Source: Acestrorhynchus altus (taxonomy: Eukaryota; Chordata; Actinopteri; Characiformes; Acestrorhynchidae). From it: 64,000 bases of DNA. The position numbers and the translations under genes are program-made. This document shows, piece after piece, positions 11,201 to 23,830 of the stretch. The notes below the pieces were generated by a model that worked only from the letters and a program-made list of their open reading frames with translations, was not told the origin of the DNA and did no database searches. How positions within the stretch are numbered: position 1 is the first letter of the stretch; every line of letters begins with the position of its first letter. The stretch covers positions 7,552,775 to 7,616,774 of the forward strand of contig CM067507.1 in assembly GCA_034509495.1 (NCBI GenBank), read 5' to 3'.

Positions 11201-14008
11201 AAAATGACCAAACAAACATTTATTAAAGTGCAGCTTAGAAACACTACACACAAAAACACAACTATGATCTCTTATTTTACTGAAATAGAAAATTATTTGA
11301 ATTATGGATTTGCAGTTACAGTAAATATAGTTATAGTTTCAAAACAAAAGAATTGTCTCAGTCCACATATAAAAAAGTAGTCCTGTTTTGAAATCCCTGT
11401 CTCTCTCTATCACAGGGACTAGCTTATTTACATATTCCGACCTATTCGTCCTACTGCAGTGTAGCCCCACCCATTCATGTTGGTACCCTCACAAGTGTTT
11501 CAGCCCTTTTGAAAGAGATACAGTGGAGGACAGCCAATTACAACAAAGCACATTTTTTCTAATGAGCCTTAGAGGTACAGTAACAGAAACAAAAATTCTG
11601 TTGATGGGTTGGAAATTGGTTGTGTAAAAATTTAATTTTACTTGCATAAAATACAAGTAAAATGTATAACATGGGCCATTTAAAAGATGTCACTTTTCTG
11701 TTGCCAATGGGAATTGAACAGGTTGATTGCCATCCAAGAAAAGACCTGGTAGCACAGCCAGGTTTGTGAAGGGCATAGCTGCCACTTTGCTTGGCAAGGG
11801 CATTTGGAAATATTTATTGTCTGCATCAAAGGCCTGCAGAAATGCCTGTGAGGCCTGTGAGTCATAACTGCACTTGTGTCAGGGTAAGAAAGTTGTTCTT
11901 AGACTAAAGAAATAAAATAAACTTTTATAGAACGCAGACAAATGGAGACCATTGTAGAGGAGATGACTTACTCCTGCCCAGTGTCCCAATACTCAAGTGA
12001 CGAGCCTTCAAGCATGCAGGACAGTGTGGTTTCCGCATGGTCCGATCACATAGCTTTTAGCTTTGTCTAAAAACATTTCGATTTGGATGTCACAATCAAT
12101 TTAGCCTAGATTACCAAAGGGAGAATACTACAGCAGGTCTTTTTCTATCTCTGTCACAAGGAATGATGTGTACTGCCCTTAAAGTAGCCGGATGCCAGTT
12201 CAAAGAACCTTTGGAAACTCACCCCCTTCATCTGACGGACCGGGTGAAAAAACGCTGAGCAAATCACTAACAAACCGCTGACTTTGCCCCGGGTGCTCCA
12301 ATCAAAGCACTCCAAACAGTTTTGTGTGTGTGTTTATGCTACCAGTCAAAAGTCTGGGGACACCTAGCAATATAATGGTTTAATTAAATTACCATGTTTT
12401 CTTTCGCTGGTTTTGCAGTAAAATATAAAATAGAAAGCTTTTTAAAAACAGCACTGAGATAACAAAAGCTCTAGTGGCAATAATAATCTGTATTATGCAT
12501 GAGTGTAATATCAGCACTCAAACCTTTCATATGTTTAAAACATCTTTAGGACAAAATGTTTGTCAAAGTGCATATATTTATGTAATCAAAATTTTTGATT
12601 GTAGAGGTGCACCTCACTCTCCATATTTCTTGAGCTTCATGATGTAGGATGTTTATTTGGCTAGATCCTGAGAGATATGCCACATCATTTTAAGCATTAC
12701 ATATATGAAAATGAACTATATGTTCATATGTTTTTATGATATAGGTTCAATTGGAAAGTTGTACATCATACTTGAGGCTTGGACCCGGATTTCTGTAAAG
12801 CTGCTTTGTGACAACTCCATTGTTGTAAAAAGCGCTTTACAAATAAACTTTGATTGATTGAATTATATTTGCACAAATATATATGTATCAGTATTGTTAC
12901 TTACTGTTTCAGTGTGTGAAACACTCTACATGTCCCAAATGTGTCTGGACACTTCTTCTAAAGAATGCATTCAGCTACATTTGCACTGTTTGCTGACAAA
13001 GATGTGCTCAATCACTTAATTTATTTATATTAGTAATATTTGTTATTTAAAATTATTGAAAAAAACATAAGTAAATTAAATAATTTTTATTAGATTTTTC
13101 TATGTACTTTTGTGTTTCTTTTAATATCTTATTATTTTATTGTCTATTTATATTGTAGCATGCAGTTTGTTTTAAATAGTAAACATTTTTGTAATATTTT
13201 TCAAAAATTTGTCAATTGAACAGATCTGAATTTCTTTAGTTGTTAAAACAAGAGATGAAAGTTAATCAGTTCATTCAGTAATGGTTGCCTACTCAATAGT
13301 GGCAGTTCTAGTTTTGCTAGTTGAATGTTAAAATCAGGTTGTCATGATTTACCTCAGGATATTATATTTTAATGTGAAATGACTACAAATAATACAGCAG
13401 TTCTTCATTGTGAAGGCTTATCTAACTCCCTATTTGTGTGGTTGTATGTTTAAGGTTATCGGTATGTGATTCTGGACGTGCCTCTTCTGTTTGAGACACG
13501 TCGTCTAACACGCTTCTTAAATCACACAGTCGTCGTCTACTGGTAAGTGCTTTTTCCCCTGCACAGCCTCACAGTGCACTCATTATTACTGCCATCTTTA
13601 ACGGAGCCAATGTGTGAAGCTGTTCTCAGCATGTACGTTTCTGTACTGCAGTCTCATAAATCTCTTTTTCTCTGCTGGTGTCTTTCTCTGTATGTCTTGC
13701 TCCCTCTCATATTCTGCCTCAGTGATCCTGCCACACAGCTGGCTCGTCTGATGCACAGGGACGGTTTGAGCCAGGAGGAGGCTGAGCATCGCATTGCCGC
13801 GCAGATGCCCCTGAACGAGAAGCGTGGTTTGGCTAGCCACGTGATCGAAAACTCAGGCTCGCGCGAGGACACACACCGCCAGGTCCTTAAACTGCACACC
13901 AAGCTCGAGGACTCCATGGAGTTTCTGTTCATCAGGGCCATTGCCGTGGCAGCTGTTGCCAGCCTGGGAGGCCTCTTCCTATACACGGTTAGGCTCTTGG
14001 CATCCTAG
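8300..14008 (+). CDS. dcakd: dcakd, dephospho-CoA kinase domain protein, four coding exons
   Basis: Coding exons are 8300-8411, 10097-10300, 13455-13542 and 13723-14008. All introns are GT-AG, the joins keep frame, and the total is 690 bases (229 residues; human is 231). The start ATG follows a splice acceptor (ttcttttag/gATG) and gives MFLVGLTGGIASGKST, the CoaE-type P-loop at residues 5-16. Further family blocks are VVEPHSAAYRLVVQHFG, LLENGEIDRQKLG, ITHPEIH, YRYVILDVPLLFET, VVVYCDPATQLARLM and a lid-like region with HRIAAQMPL. The C-terminus is a hydrophobic helix (about residues 201-225), as in vertebrate DCAKD, suggesting membrane anchoring. Dephospho-CoA kinases phosphorylate the ribose 3'-OH of dephospho-CoA, the last step of CoA synthesis; for DCAKD itself the activity is inferred from homology. 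Intron 1 carries a Tc1 fossil; intron 3 is only 180 bases. No disabling change is seen. Confidence 0.95.
8511..9643 (+). mobile_element. Decayed Tc1-like transposon in dcakd intron 1
   Basis: The left end gcagtgcatccggaaagtat is the terminus of a common fish Tc1 family; a second copy starts at 44141. Transposase pieces remain on the + strand: 8895-9128 contains RTKTLPRAGR-like and VREVTKI text, and 9283-9534 contains DWLQEWPNQSPDLIPIKHLW, the region around the third catalytic residue (Glu replaced by Lys). Multiple stops and shifts make it dead. The right end is truncated near 9643. Confidence 0.8.
12778..12868 (+). mobile_element. Retroposon 3'-tail-like segment
   Basis: The text ctgtaaagctgctttgtgac followed by aaaaagcgctttacaaataa and an attgatt repeat is a very common fish SINE/LINE tail. 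The body of the element is not recognisable upstream. The family call is from memory. Confidence 0.45.
12920..13015. mobile_element. Tc1-like end fragment
   Basis: The segment reading caaatgtgtctggacacttc, then taaagaatgcattcagctac, then tttgctgacaaagatgtgc matches the remembered left end of a fish Tc1 family. Related scraps lie at 26850-26925 and 57120-57300. No transposase is left. Confidence 0.5.
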
Positions 14009-14275
14009 CCACAAGGTGCAACTTTAATGAGATGTGCCCTCCAAAATGGAACCAAGGGCTTTGGTGCAGGTGAAGGGGAAATACGGTGGGATGAAAATGT
14101 GATTGTGAAATGTAATATGAAATTTAAAGTGTAATATGATGTTTTTAATGTTTAAATAGGTTTGAAATATACACTCATCATCAAAAATAGTTACACCCAG
14201 AAGGGAGTATTGGATTGCAGTGCTGTTGGGATGGAAGGAAGATAACAATAAATAATTACAATTCTAGACTTAAAT
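14009..14275 (+). other. dcakd: dcakd 3' UTR with poly(A) signal
   Basis: The TAG stop is followed about 240 bases later by AATAAA at 14247-14252, giving a short 3' UTR. A single clean signal at a sensible distance makes this a good candidate end. Confidence 0.6.
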
Positions 14276-16880
14276 GGGCAATGTTTATTTAGCTTCACAT
14301 ACAGAATTACTGTCTCTCAGTATGATGTCAGGCAGAGGTGGGTATTTTAGGCCCAGTATGACAAAACCCACCCCCGCAACTTGCTTGACCCGAAATACCT
14401 ACCTCTGGTATCAGAAATTATAATGCAACGTGCCAGACATCTTGGAATGGAATTGGTTCATTATTGTGTCCTGTAATGATCCATCCCATACAGCTTGAAT
14501 ATTCTTACACAATCCCTGCAGTATTTTTAATAGGGGTGGACTATGTCCAATAGCATCTTAGACATTTTCAGTCAGAGATAGGACTGGTTGACCATGGCAT
14601 AGTATCTGTCTTCAAGGCGAGCTTTTCAGCTAGAAGCAGTATGCAGATGAGGGTTGTCCTGTTTGAATAACGCACTAAAGTGTGCTTTCAGAAAAGAGTA
14701 GCTATTAATTACTTTTAATTACTCTATTAAATAGAGTACTTATTAATGTAACATTGGGATGTCAAATTGCCTGTAATGAAGACCAAAAGTGATCTGGCAC
14801 CAAGAGAAGAGCAGGAGATTTCTTTTTTTTTGACAGTGTATATAAATATGAAAACACTAACTATATTTTAATGGTTCTTGAAATGAGTTAGAGATTCAGC
14901 TGTTTGCATACACCATAGTTCTTCAGATCTGGTCCTGGAGATCCAGCGCAGTTAAATATTTGCACAGCACAGGCTCACCTGGCATTTATCAGATGAGTTG
15001 AATCAGGTATGGTTGGACAAGGAAATTGCCAAACTATGCAGGATGTCCCCCAGGACCAGGTCAGAAATATATTGATATACACTAACTTGTGAACAGTTTA
15101 TTTTCCCTTTTGTTTGCTTTGGGTTTCTGTCAGATATGTTTGGGGTGTGCAGATACATAAGCATTGATCAGTTTGTTGGGAACAAAACGACCATATCTTG
15201 ATCAAATGGCTGCATAATTACAATGTAATTTGAAGTGATTTATATGATATGGTAATCAAAATGAAATGGTAATAGAATATGTACAGATTTAGATTTCTTT
15301 TTAGGGGTGGCAAACCAGTGTCTTCATATACAAATATAGCTGTTTTATTAGCAATCAGTGAACTTGCATGTGCATCTGAATATTGAGAAAGTTTCTGGTT
15401 CATAATTTTAATTCAAAAAGGAAAACTGTCCTATTTTATATTAATTACATTTAGCAAGACCTTTTTGTGTGTCGATCTATAAGAAATATTCATCATAGTA
15501 AAAAAAAATTAAAATAAACATCACGTTATGTATAACAAACATAAAATTATTACCTTTGAATGAAATTATTAACACGAACTTGATGATGTATTTGGAATTA
15601 TTGTCATGATGGAAAATTTGTGGTGAATGTTTCTTCTTGCCTTACAGGACCATTTATGTCTCCACTAGGTTCAATATTTATATCTCTATTGGGATATAAA
15701 GAGTGCGATATGGGCTGAGGCAGTGTCATTTATATTGAGTTTTAAAGGTTTTAATTAACATTCTGTTTCAAACTTTTTCAGAAACGTTTTTTTCTGCTCC
15801 CTTGCTGTGCTCTCAGCTTTCGTCTGCCAAATTTCACACCCTCACACACTATGCACACTATAGAGGTGGCTTAAGAAGGTATGAAGATGAAATGAAACTC
15901 AAATTTCACTATGTTTAAATATAGTAAAAAATAAGATATGGAAGAATTTCATACATTTCATACATTTAATTTTTTGTTTTGTATATCATTGTACATTTTC
16001 ATTCCGTTAAAATATATGATTGACATTTTTGTCTGTATTTTTGACCAGCCTTTGTTTCCACCATGAACAGATTTTAATTGGCTTTGTTCCCTTCAATAAA
16101 CTGTAACAATTTCCTTTTCCAACTTGCATGCCTTGTTATAAAGCAAAGCAGCACCTTGTTTAAGCTTTTTATATTTTCCAGCATGTGATTATGCTGTGTT
16201 TCTGATGGATTTCCCCCTTTAAGCTATTCAGCTTCATTAACTTCTACATTAGTCAGTCTGAAACGTTATTTTCTTGGCCCCAAGTAAACAGCTGGAAATC
16301 AGCTTTTCCTGGCTAGCATATTTATTATGGTCCGGCACTCTTATGTATGTCCATGTGTGGTATATAGGCAGGTCACTTGAATTATACAGAAAGTGTCCAG
16401 TATCCAGTCAATTTTATGGCCTTTTATAAACATTCATAATTTTTTACAAATCATTACTAGGTGGCCTTTACTATTAGGCTTTTAAACATTAGGTGTTATG
16501 TTTGCAGAAGGTACAGCGAAATGGAACATTCTTGTAGCTTAGCTTGTGGGAACAGCTGTATTATTACGAGATCTATCCTCTGGCACTTGGAGATTTTCTT
16601 AACCTACTGTACAGGTGTAAAAATAACCTAAACACCACGCTTTACCTGATACTCACACGCCAACAGCTTAGTGCATCATTGTTCACTGTGTTCAAGTGAT
16701 TGTACTATAAATACTGATTTTCCAGAGAATGACATGGAAACAAGCCTGATGCCAGATTTATGATGCTTGGTACATGTCAGTATGAGAATTACTGTGACTT
16801 GTGAATTAGATTAAGCAACATACGGTTTCGGGGTCTTTTTGGCAGAAATTGCAGATTGCAAATGTTTATTGATTTGAGAT
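14276..16880. other. Intergenic spacer, no gene seen
   Basis: AT-rich DNA downstream of dcakd. Only a MITE-like repeat at 14927-15063 was recognised; no open frame looks like protein. Confidence 0.6.
14927..15063. mobile_element. MITE-like element
   Basis: Left end tctggtcctggagatcc and right end ggatgtcccccaggaccagg are imperfect inverted repeats about 137 bases apart. Same family style as the elements at 7049, 24654 and 33323. Confidence 0.55.
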
Positions 16881-17090
16881 TTACATGCAGTTTTGCCAGT
16901 GTAAATGGCAGCAGCACAACCCCAAAGCATGATAGATCCACTCCCATGCTTCCAAAAAAGGTGTTCTTTTCAGGAAATGCAGTTCCTTTTTTCCTCCAAA
17001 CCTAATGTTGCTGATTGTGACCAAAGGGTCTTTTCTGGCTTCTGTGAATGTTCTATACCAGGATATTGCCAGGTTTATAATGGATGACAC
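16880..17090 (-). mobile_element. Tc1-like transposase fragment
   Basis: On the minus strand the text reads KHGSGSIMLWGCAAAIYTGK, the conserved block between the first and second catalytic Asp of Tc1-like transposases. It is about 200 bases long with no visible ends, so it is an isolated relic. Confidence 0.65.
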
Positions 17091-17184
17091 AAGGCAATTT
17101 CTTATGTCCTTTATTTAAAGAAAGGGATAAAACCACAGACTTACAGTTGTTCCATTAACACTTTATATTTTAGTATATAATGAA

Positions 17185-17372
<188 letters not shown>

Positions 17373-17749
17373 CTCAGACACAGTAAACTGAATGTATTTG
17401 TCAGAACCAATGCTGCTCTTGCAAACAAATGGAATGTAACTGGTCTAATCTACAAATTAAACAAGGTTGGCTTCACCACATCACTTGCTGTAATGCTCAC
17501 CCTGTGTTCCAGTCTGTTGCTTCCTCTAAAGTCCATTCACACTTGCATTCGGTCATTTGGCAGATGCTGCCAAGGTGATTTAAGAAAATGTGACAAAAAA
17601 TACAAGCAAAGGGCTTTAAAAAGAAAAGCATAATAAAAGGATTTCAAACCTGAAGACTATGGGTGTGCAATAAATTGTTTCAGTGAATTTTGTCAGATAA
17701 CTGATATTTAATATGAAGATCTTGTGAAAAGTAATGTAAATTAAAAAAA

Positions 17750-18298
17750 TACAATGCCTTGAAAAACTATTTCACATTACACCCACAAATGTATTTTATT
17801 AGGAAGTTTAAGTGATAGACCAACACAAAGTAGCAAGTAATTGTGAAGTGAAAATCCTCCTGGATTGCCCTGTATTTAGTTCCATCAATCTTTCATTTGT
17901 GACCAGCTACTCTGTCTCTGCTTAAGAAAAGCATCCCCACAGCATGATGCTGCCACCACCATGTTTATTGGTTCTCTGTGAGCTTATTGCTTGGGAAGTT
18001 TTTTGTTGCTTGGTTTTCATGATATTGTTTGATTGTTAATGTTCTCCACCTCTTGAGGCCTTCGAAGAACACTTAATTTGGTAACTTCTGACAATTAACT
18101 TCTGGCAATTAATCACACTGGATTTTATGTAGGGGTATCAGAGTACAGGGGGCTGAATACAAATGCAATTTACAAAAAATTATTCAAAGCTATGTTTCAT
18201 TTTCTTTTCACTCCACAAAAACGTGCTACTTTGTGTTCATAAGTTTGTATGTGTAACATGAAAAATGGAAAAGTTGAATACTTTTGCAAGGCACTGTA
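17750..18298 (-). mobile_element. Internally deleted Tc1-like element
   Basis: Ends tacaatgccttgaaaaacta and acttttgcaaggcactgta are inverted repeats flanked by TA. The interior contains ccccacagcatgatgctgcc, which on the minus strand is the transposase GGGSIMLWG-type block, but most of the transposase is missing. A non-autonomous relic. Confidence 0.7.
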
Positions 18299-20135
18299 GG
18301 TGCACAGTTACCAGACTATTAGCCCATCTGTTTATGCCCAGTTTATTATTATTCGGTGGTGGCCGATTTTCAGCACAGCTGTCACACTGACATGGCAGTG
18401 TGTTTGTGGTTCTGCCATGAATGTAAAGGGCACAGTAGTGTTGCTGACCATTGATAAAGGGTGAAAGGACAGCAGAACTGATGATGTAAAGCGTCACACT
18501 GAATGTAAAGAGTTCCAGGGCAAGAGAATAATGTACTACCATTCGTTGGACACTCAGGAGGCATAAATAAGACATTAAGACACTGTGTATGTTTGCCCTT
18601 CTTGCTTTTCCAAGAGTTATTCACAGTCACTGAGAGGTCTGTGTGAGTACGTGTGTGCTTACATAAACCATGTACTCATCTTGTATGTGTGTATGTATGT
18701 GCTGTTGTGCATGGAATTATTGCTGTCGTAATATGTGGAGTTTGATAGACTCTTAACAGAGATGACAGCTAGTGGCTCTTCTCTCTCTCCATCTCTGCCT
18801 ACTTCTCTCTCCCTCTCTAATAAACTGCTCTTATGCTAATGCGGACTGACGAGGGCCAGCGGCCCCACAACCAAGACGTCTGACTGACTGTGTGTTTGTG
18901 TGCGTGTGTTTGTGAGCAAGACGACTACGTGCCGGGCCTCAGAGGTCATATGCATGTTCCAGAGAGCGAGTGAGAGACTTTGACAATTAGCCAGTTATAG
19001 CACAGGACATGCACGCAGCAGAACGCACATGTTTTTCAGCAGATCAAGGGAGAAAACCCCCAGAAACACACCAGACGTCCTGCTGTGGTCCATCTGTCGC
19101 TCTCTTCATATCTTTGTCCATTACAGAGATGTTGTTCCAGCCACATAACTATTCCGAGGAACGGGTTGGTTCTGTTACTCAGTGACAATTCTAAATACAA
19201 AACCTGGATAATTTATTTTCTTTTACAGAATTAACAGTTTAATGTCCCGTAGAAAGTTACACCTTCACTGGTTGTGGTTCTGGCAAAGCTCTTCCAAAAC
19301 CTTAATGTTAGCCTGTATTAGGAATTCCATGACCCCCTTTAATGTATGTTAAGTTATTGTCCTTTTGGAACACTTAATTATGTCCAGGTGTCCTAATCCA
19401 CCTGAGGGTTTAAAAGTCAATTAAGCTTTTTTATTTTATGGGTTTAGTGAAGGCAGGTCATTTTTGACCCTTAGGACACGGGGTGTATGTGGAATAGTAA
19501 GACAGCACAAGGGTTAACTGGTACCAAAGGAAAAAAAAAGCATGGCTAGAGAAAAGGATTTTCACTGAAAGATAATAGAGCACAGCCCCAGTGACAAGAT
19601 TTGTACTCATAAGTACAAATCTGTACTTCATTGTCTTAGTGTGTAGGCTCTAACTCCAAGGCATGAATCTCTTTTCATTCTTCTCTTATCTACATTAAGC
19701 TTCTTGGACTTCCCTCTTGTACTGTGTGCTGGTCATTCCCACGAGTGCTATCAAACAAACTGTAGTCAATCTGTAGTCAAGCACTAACATTAAGAAGCCT
19801 TGGCTTTGTGGGGTCATTTTGGGATTTTTTACTTAATTAATGACTGTATACTACAAATTGTTTTTTCAAATACTTATTCTATTAAAATGTATGCCGCACA
19901 CTAATTTGGAAAAAGAACAGGTTCCTAGGTCTCTGATCTCAGGAAATTCCTTACAGTGATTTGATGTGAGGACCCTCTAATAATATGGACAATAGAAACT
20001 TCCTAAGATAAATGTTAAGGTTTGGATATTACAAATTAATTACTATAGTCACTGTAATTTATGGAATAGCAGCTGGAAAAAGGACAACTCTCCATAGAGT
20101 AGCTATTTGGACATCAGCTAATCTAACAGATGATA
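18299..20135. other. Intergenic spacer with a GC-rich island
   Basis: No gene is visible. 18830-19080 stands out as GC-richer than its surroundings (see findings). 18360-18500 looks like a scrap of another fish DNA repeat (gtcacactgacatggcagtg), a weak call. Confidence 0.5.
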
Positions 20136-21708
20136 TACAGTGGCCTCCATAATTATTGGCACCCCTGGTTAAGATGTGTTCTTTAGCTTCTAATAAATTG
20201 AGTTTTTTTCTAAATAATATAGGACCACAATGGAAAAAAGAGTAAAATCCAACCTTTAACTCAAGTGCATTTATTCAGTAGGAAAAAATAAATAAATAAT
20301 TGTTTAACATCAAATCATGTGTGCCTCAATTATTAGCACCCCTGATGTTAATACTTTGTACAATCCCCTTTTGCCGACAAACCAGCACCTAATCTTCTCC
20401 TATAATGTTTCACAAAATGGGAGAATACAGAAAGAGGGATCTTCGACCATTCCTCTTTGCACAATCTCTCTAAATCATCCAGCGACCTGGTTCCTCTCCT
20501 CTGCACTCTCCTCTTCAGCTCACCCCACAGGTTTTCAATGGAGGTGAGGTCTGGGGACTGAGATGGCCATGGGAGGAGCTTGATTCTGTGTGTCGTGAAC
20601 CATTTCTGTGTAGATTTGGCCATATGTTTAGGGGTCATTATCTTGCTGAAAAACCCAGTGATGACCCATCTTCAGCTTTTGGGCAGAAGCCACCAGATTT
20701 TGTTTTAAAATGTCCTGGTATTTCATAGCATTCATGATGCCATGCACCCTAACAAGGTTCCCAGGGCCTTTGGAAGAGAAACAGGCCCACAGCATCACTG
20801 ATCCTCCCCCAAATTTCACAGTAGGCATGAGGTGCTTTTCTGCATACTCAGCTCTTGTGTTACGCCAGACCCACTTATAGCATTTGTTGCCAAAAAGCTC
20901 TATTTTTGTTTAATCTGACCAAAGCACACGGTCCCAGTAATGCTTAGCAAACACCGTTTATGATTGTGAGAAAAGGTTTTTTTCCGTGCTTGCCTCCCAA
21001 ACAGCTTGTTGGCATGTAGATAGCGCCTAATGGTTGTTTTGGAGACTTTGTGACCCGTAGAAGCCACCATTTGTTGCAATTCTGTAACAGTGAGCTTTGG
21101 AGAACTTTTTATTTCTCTTATCATCCTCCTCACTGTGCGTGGTGGCAAAATAAACTTGCGTCCTCGTCCAGGCTTGTTTACCACTGTTCCAGTTGTTTTA
21201 AACTTCTTAGTAGTTCCTCTGACAGTAGATATGGACAGGTGTAGGCGAGTGGCTATTTTCTTCTAGCCATTGCCTGATTGTGAAGGTCAACAAACATCTG
21301 CCTTACTTGAATGCCTTACCTTTGTCTTTCCCACATTAAACAGAAATGGCCTCTGTGTCACATCATATTTATACCCCAGGGAAACAGGAAGTTGTGAATT
21401 ACTAATTAAATGTTCCTACATACTCTGATCAACTTTGTGGACTACTGTAGCAGTGACAGAATTACTTTAATTACATTTACTTCCTAAGAATTGTTAGGGG
21501 TGCCAATAATTGTGGAACAGGTGATTTTATGAAGAATAATTATTTCATATTCAGGGATTTTCCCCCCTTAAAATTCACTTTAGTTAAAGGTTGGATTTTA
21601 CTCTTTTTTCCATTGTGGTCCTATATTATTTAGAAAAAAAACTCTCAATTTATTAGAAGCTAAAGAACACATCTTAACCAGGGGTGCCAATAATGGAGGG
21701 CACTGTTA
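20136..21708 (-). mobile_element. Tc1-like transposon, nearly full length, transposase inactivated
   Basis: Element of about 1.57 kb bounded by TA. Terminal inverted repeats of roughly 125 bases match closely: left cagtggcctccataattatt, right ending tgccaataatggagggcactg. Transposase lies on the minus strand in pieces at 21184-20900, 20828-20628 and 20638-20348. Seen are the N-terminal DNA-binding region (TVRRMIREIKSSPKLTVTEL), WSD with the following Glu codon turned into TAA near 20910, KFGGGSVMLWACFSSKGPG, WVFQQDNDP and WPSQSPDLTSIENLW. All three catalytic acidic residues are therefore still encoded, but stops and a shift at about 20630 break the frame. Confidence 0.88.
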
Positions 21709-22572
21709 TATTCTCATACATATAACAACTGTAGAGGAGAATTTGACAGACAGGGCTGCTGGGAATGTCCAGCAGTGTGATGTAACTGACTTCATCAAAC
21801 AGGCAGAAAGATGTAAGTGGCAGTAGTGGTCAGTTAATGTCTCATGATGGTAGTGCACAGTTCTGATTAAAATATTAATATCACTGGCCATGCATTTATC
21901 TAGACAATACAGGTTTGACCTAAAGCAATTTCAGTATCTGTCCTTGATTTCCTATTAGAAATTAAAGTTATGGCTTGATATTGAAATATTTAAACATTGT
22001 GGAATATGCTTGATTGATGTAAGTCTGTCATTCAGTAGTTACTAAGTATGACTTAGCATCATGTGATTTACTCAACAATTACATTACCAGTACATCCTGG
22101 TAATGACTCCCTTGTATTTTCAAATAACCTCCCTTTCAGTTCAGTTTTGAAACATGTTCATATATGGAAAGACCTTTTGAAAGGGCAAGATATTGAGCCT
22201 ACAATGCAAAAAAAAATTAACAGCACTCTCATTCTATCGTAATCCCGATGAAACATGCCTGACCTTATTAAGTGGCTTTCTAAAAGTCTCTAAATTCATT
22301 GTAAGTGTAGTTTGCAAATATGAAACCCATCATGTGTTACCATGATGCTACTGAAGTCCCCCTATGTAAGCAAACACAAATTGGCATTACTGCAGTTATA
22401 GAGGAATGAATGAGTGAAATTCATCTTACATAGCACCATATACATTATAGAGATATCCAGACATTTTACTTTTACATTGTGATTCTGGAAGTGTTGGCAC
22501 AGACTACAGTATTTAGTATGCAGCAGAGGATCCATGGATATGTGAACTAAACATGAGATGACATCTGCCTGG

Positions 22573-22690
22573 AAAAATGAACAAGGTTGAAATTGTGATG
22601 GGTGGATGTGTGGGTCAGAACATCTCCAAAACATCAGGCGACCTGGGGAGTTATCTGTATGGAGTGGTCAGTATTTGCAGAAATTTGAAT
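22573..22690 (+). mobile_element. Tc1-like transposase N-terminal fragment
   Basis: The text gtgggtcagaacatctccaa followed by an aacatcaggcgacctggg stretch and gagtggtcagtatttgcag resembles the N-terminal part of the same fish Tc1 family seen at 23165-23830. Short and broken. Confidence 0.55.
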
Positions 22691-23164
22691 CTAGATGGCA
22701 CTAAAATTCAGACCACAACTGGGTATTTCTTTTCAGAGAATGAAGAACAAAAACACAGACGTGGGCAATCCAAATAGAAATAATTTCACAAAGGAGCACC
22801 AGTGAAAGAGAGGATTAACCCAGAGCCCCATGTAAATCAGTCCATTCTAAATAAAGTTTGACAATCCCCAATATATTTTGTCATGTGTATACATTTTCTG
22901 GATTTAAAGCCACAGCCAACAAAGTCACCATTTTTTCAAAGCACTGAAAATTTCAACATCCACAGTTGTGGAAATTTAGATCTTACAAAAACATTATGAA
23001 AGTATGAGGTAAATACAAAATACTGATAAACACATTTTTATATTGCAATAAAAACACTTTTTTTTGCTTTTCTAATTGTTTGTCTTGTATCAGTGATTGT
23101 TAGAAGAATGTGAGCAGCAGTTTATGACTGCCAGTGAACACCGAACTGCTCTGGCATTAAAATC

Positions 23165-23830
23165 TGGTTTTCTGAAAAGGATGGATGTATTTGGCAGCAA
23201 ATGGACAGGCAGTTTTTGAAGTTGATTTGTTGGAAGCAGGACAAATAGACAAGCATAAGAATCTGACTTTGAAAAGGGTCAAATTGTATTGGGTAAGAAG
23301 ATCTCCAAAGCATAAGGCTGGTCTTGTACATAGTTCCTTGTACACAGTTGTTTTACCTTGCCTTACCGTGATCCAAGAATTGACAACCACGTGCTGGCAT
23401 TCAAGCTGATGTTATTTTTGACACGTACCACCACCATTATTGTTATGTTACGTTATGTTCACCCCTTTATGGTAGTGGTATTCACAAATGGCATTGGCTC
23501 CCTTTTTTTGCAGCATAATAATATCCTGCCACACTACAGAAATTATTCCGCAGTAGTTTGAGGAACATGACAACGAGTTTGAGGTGTAGACGTGGTCTCC
23601 AGATTCCTCAGAAAATGATCCGATTAAACATCTGTGAGATGTGCTGGACACACAAGTCTGATCCATTGAGCCCCCATCTCACAGCTTACAGAACTTACAG
23701 GTTCTGCTGCTAACATCTTTGTGCCAGATACCACAGGACATCTGTTGAGGTCTTGTGGAGTCTTGTGGATACCGTAATGGGTCAAAGATCTTGTGGATGC
23801 TGCGTCATCAGGTCAGTGCTGTTTTTGCTG
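23165..23830 (+). mobile_element. Decayed Tc1-like transposon
   Basis: The left part (ggacaaatagacaagcataa, then agatctccaaagcataaggc) matches an N-terminal transposase region. After an internal deletion, 23408-23800 resembles the catalytic half: TFDTYHH-like, HPFMVVVF, an LFQQDNAPCHTA-like region, FEEHDNEFEV, PPDSSENDPIKHL and LCQIPQDIC. Many stops and shifts; both family and orientation are inferred from remembered homologues. Confidence 0.65.

Larger units (their letters stand above)
10301..13454 (+). other. dcakd: dcakd intron 2, non-coding with repeat scraps
   Basis: A 3.15 kb intron without recognisable exons. A retroposon-like tail near 12778-12868 and a Tc1-type scrap near 12920-13015 are the only structures recognised; the rest is AT-rich and featureless. 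Confidence 0.8.
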
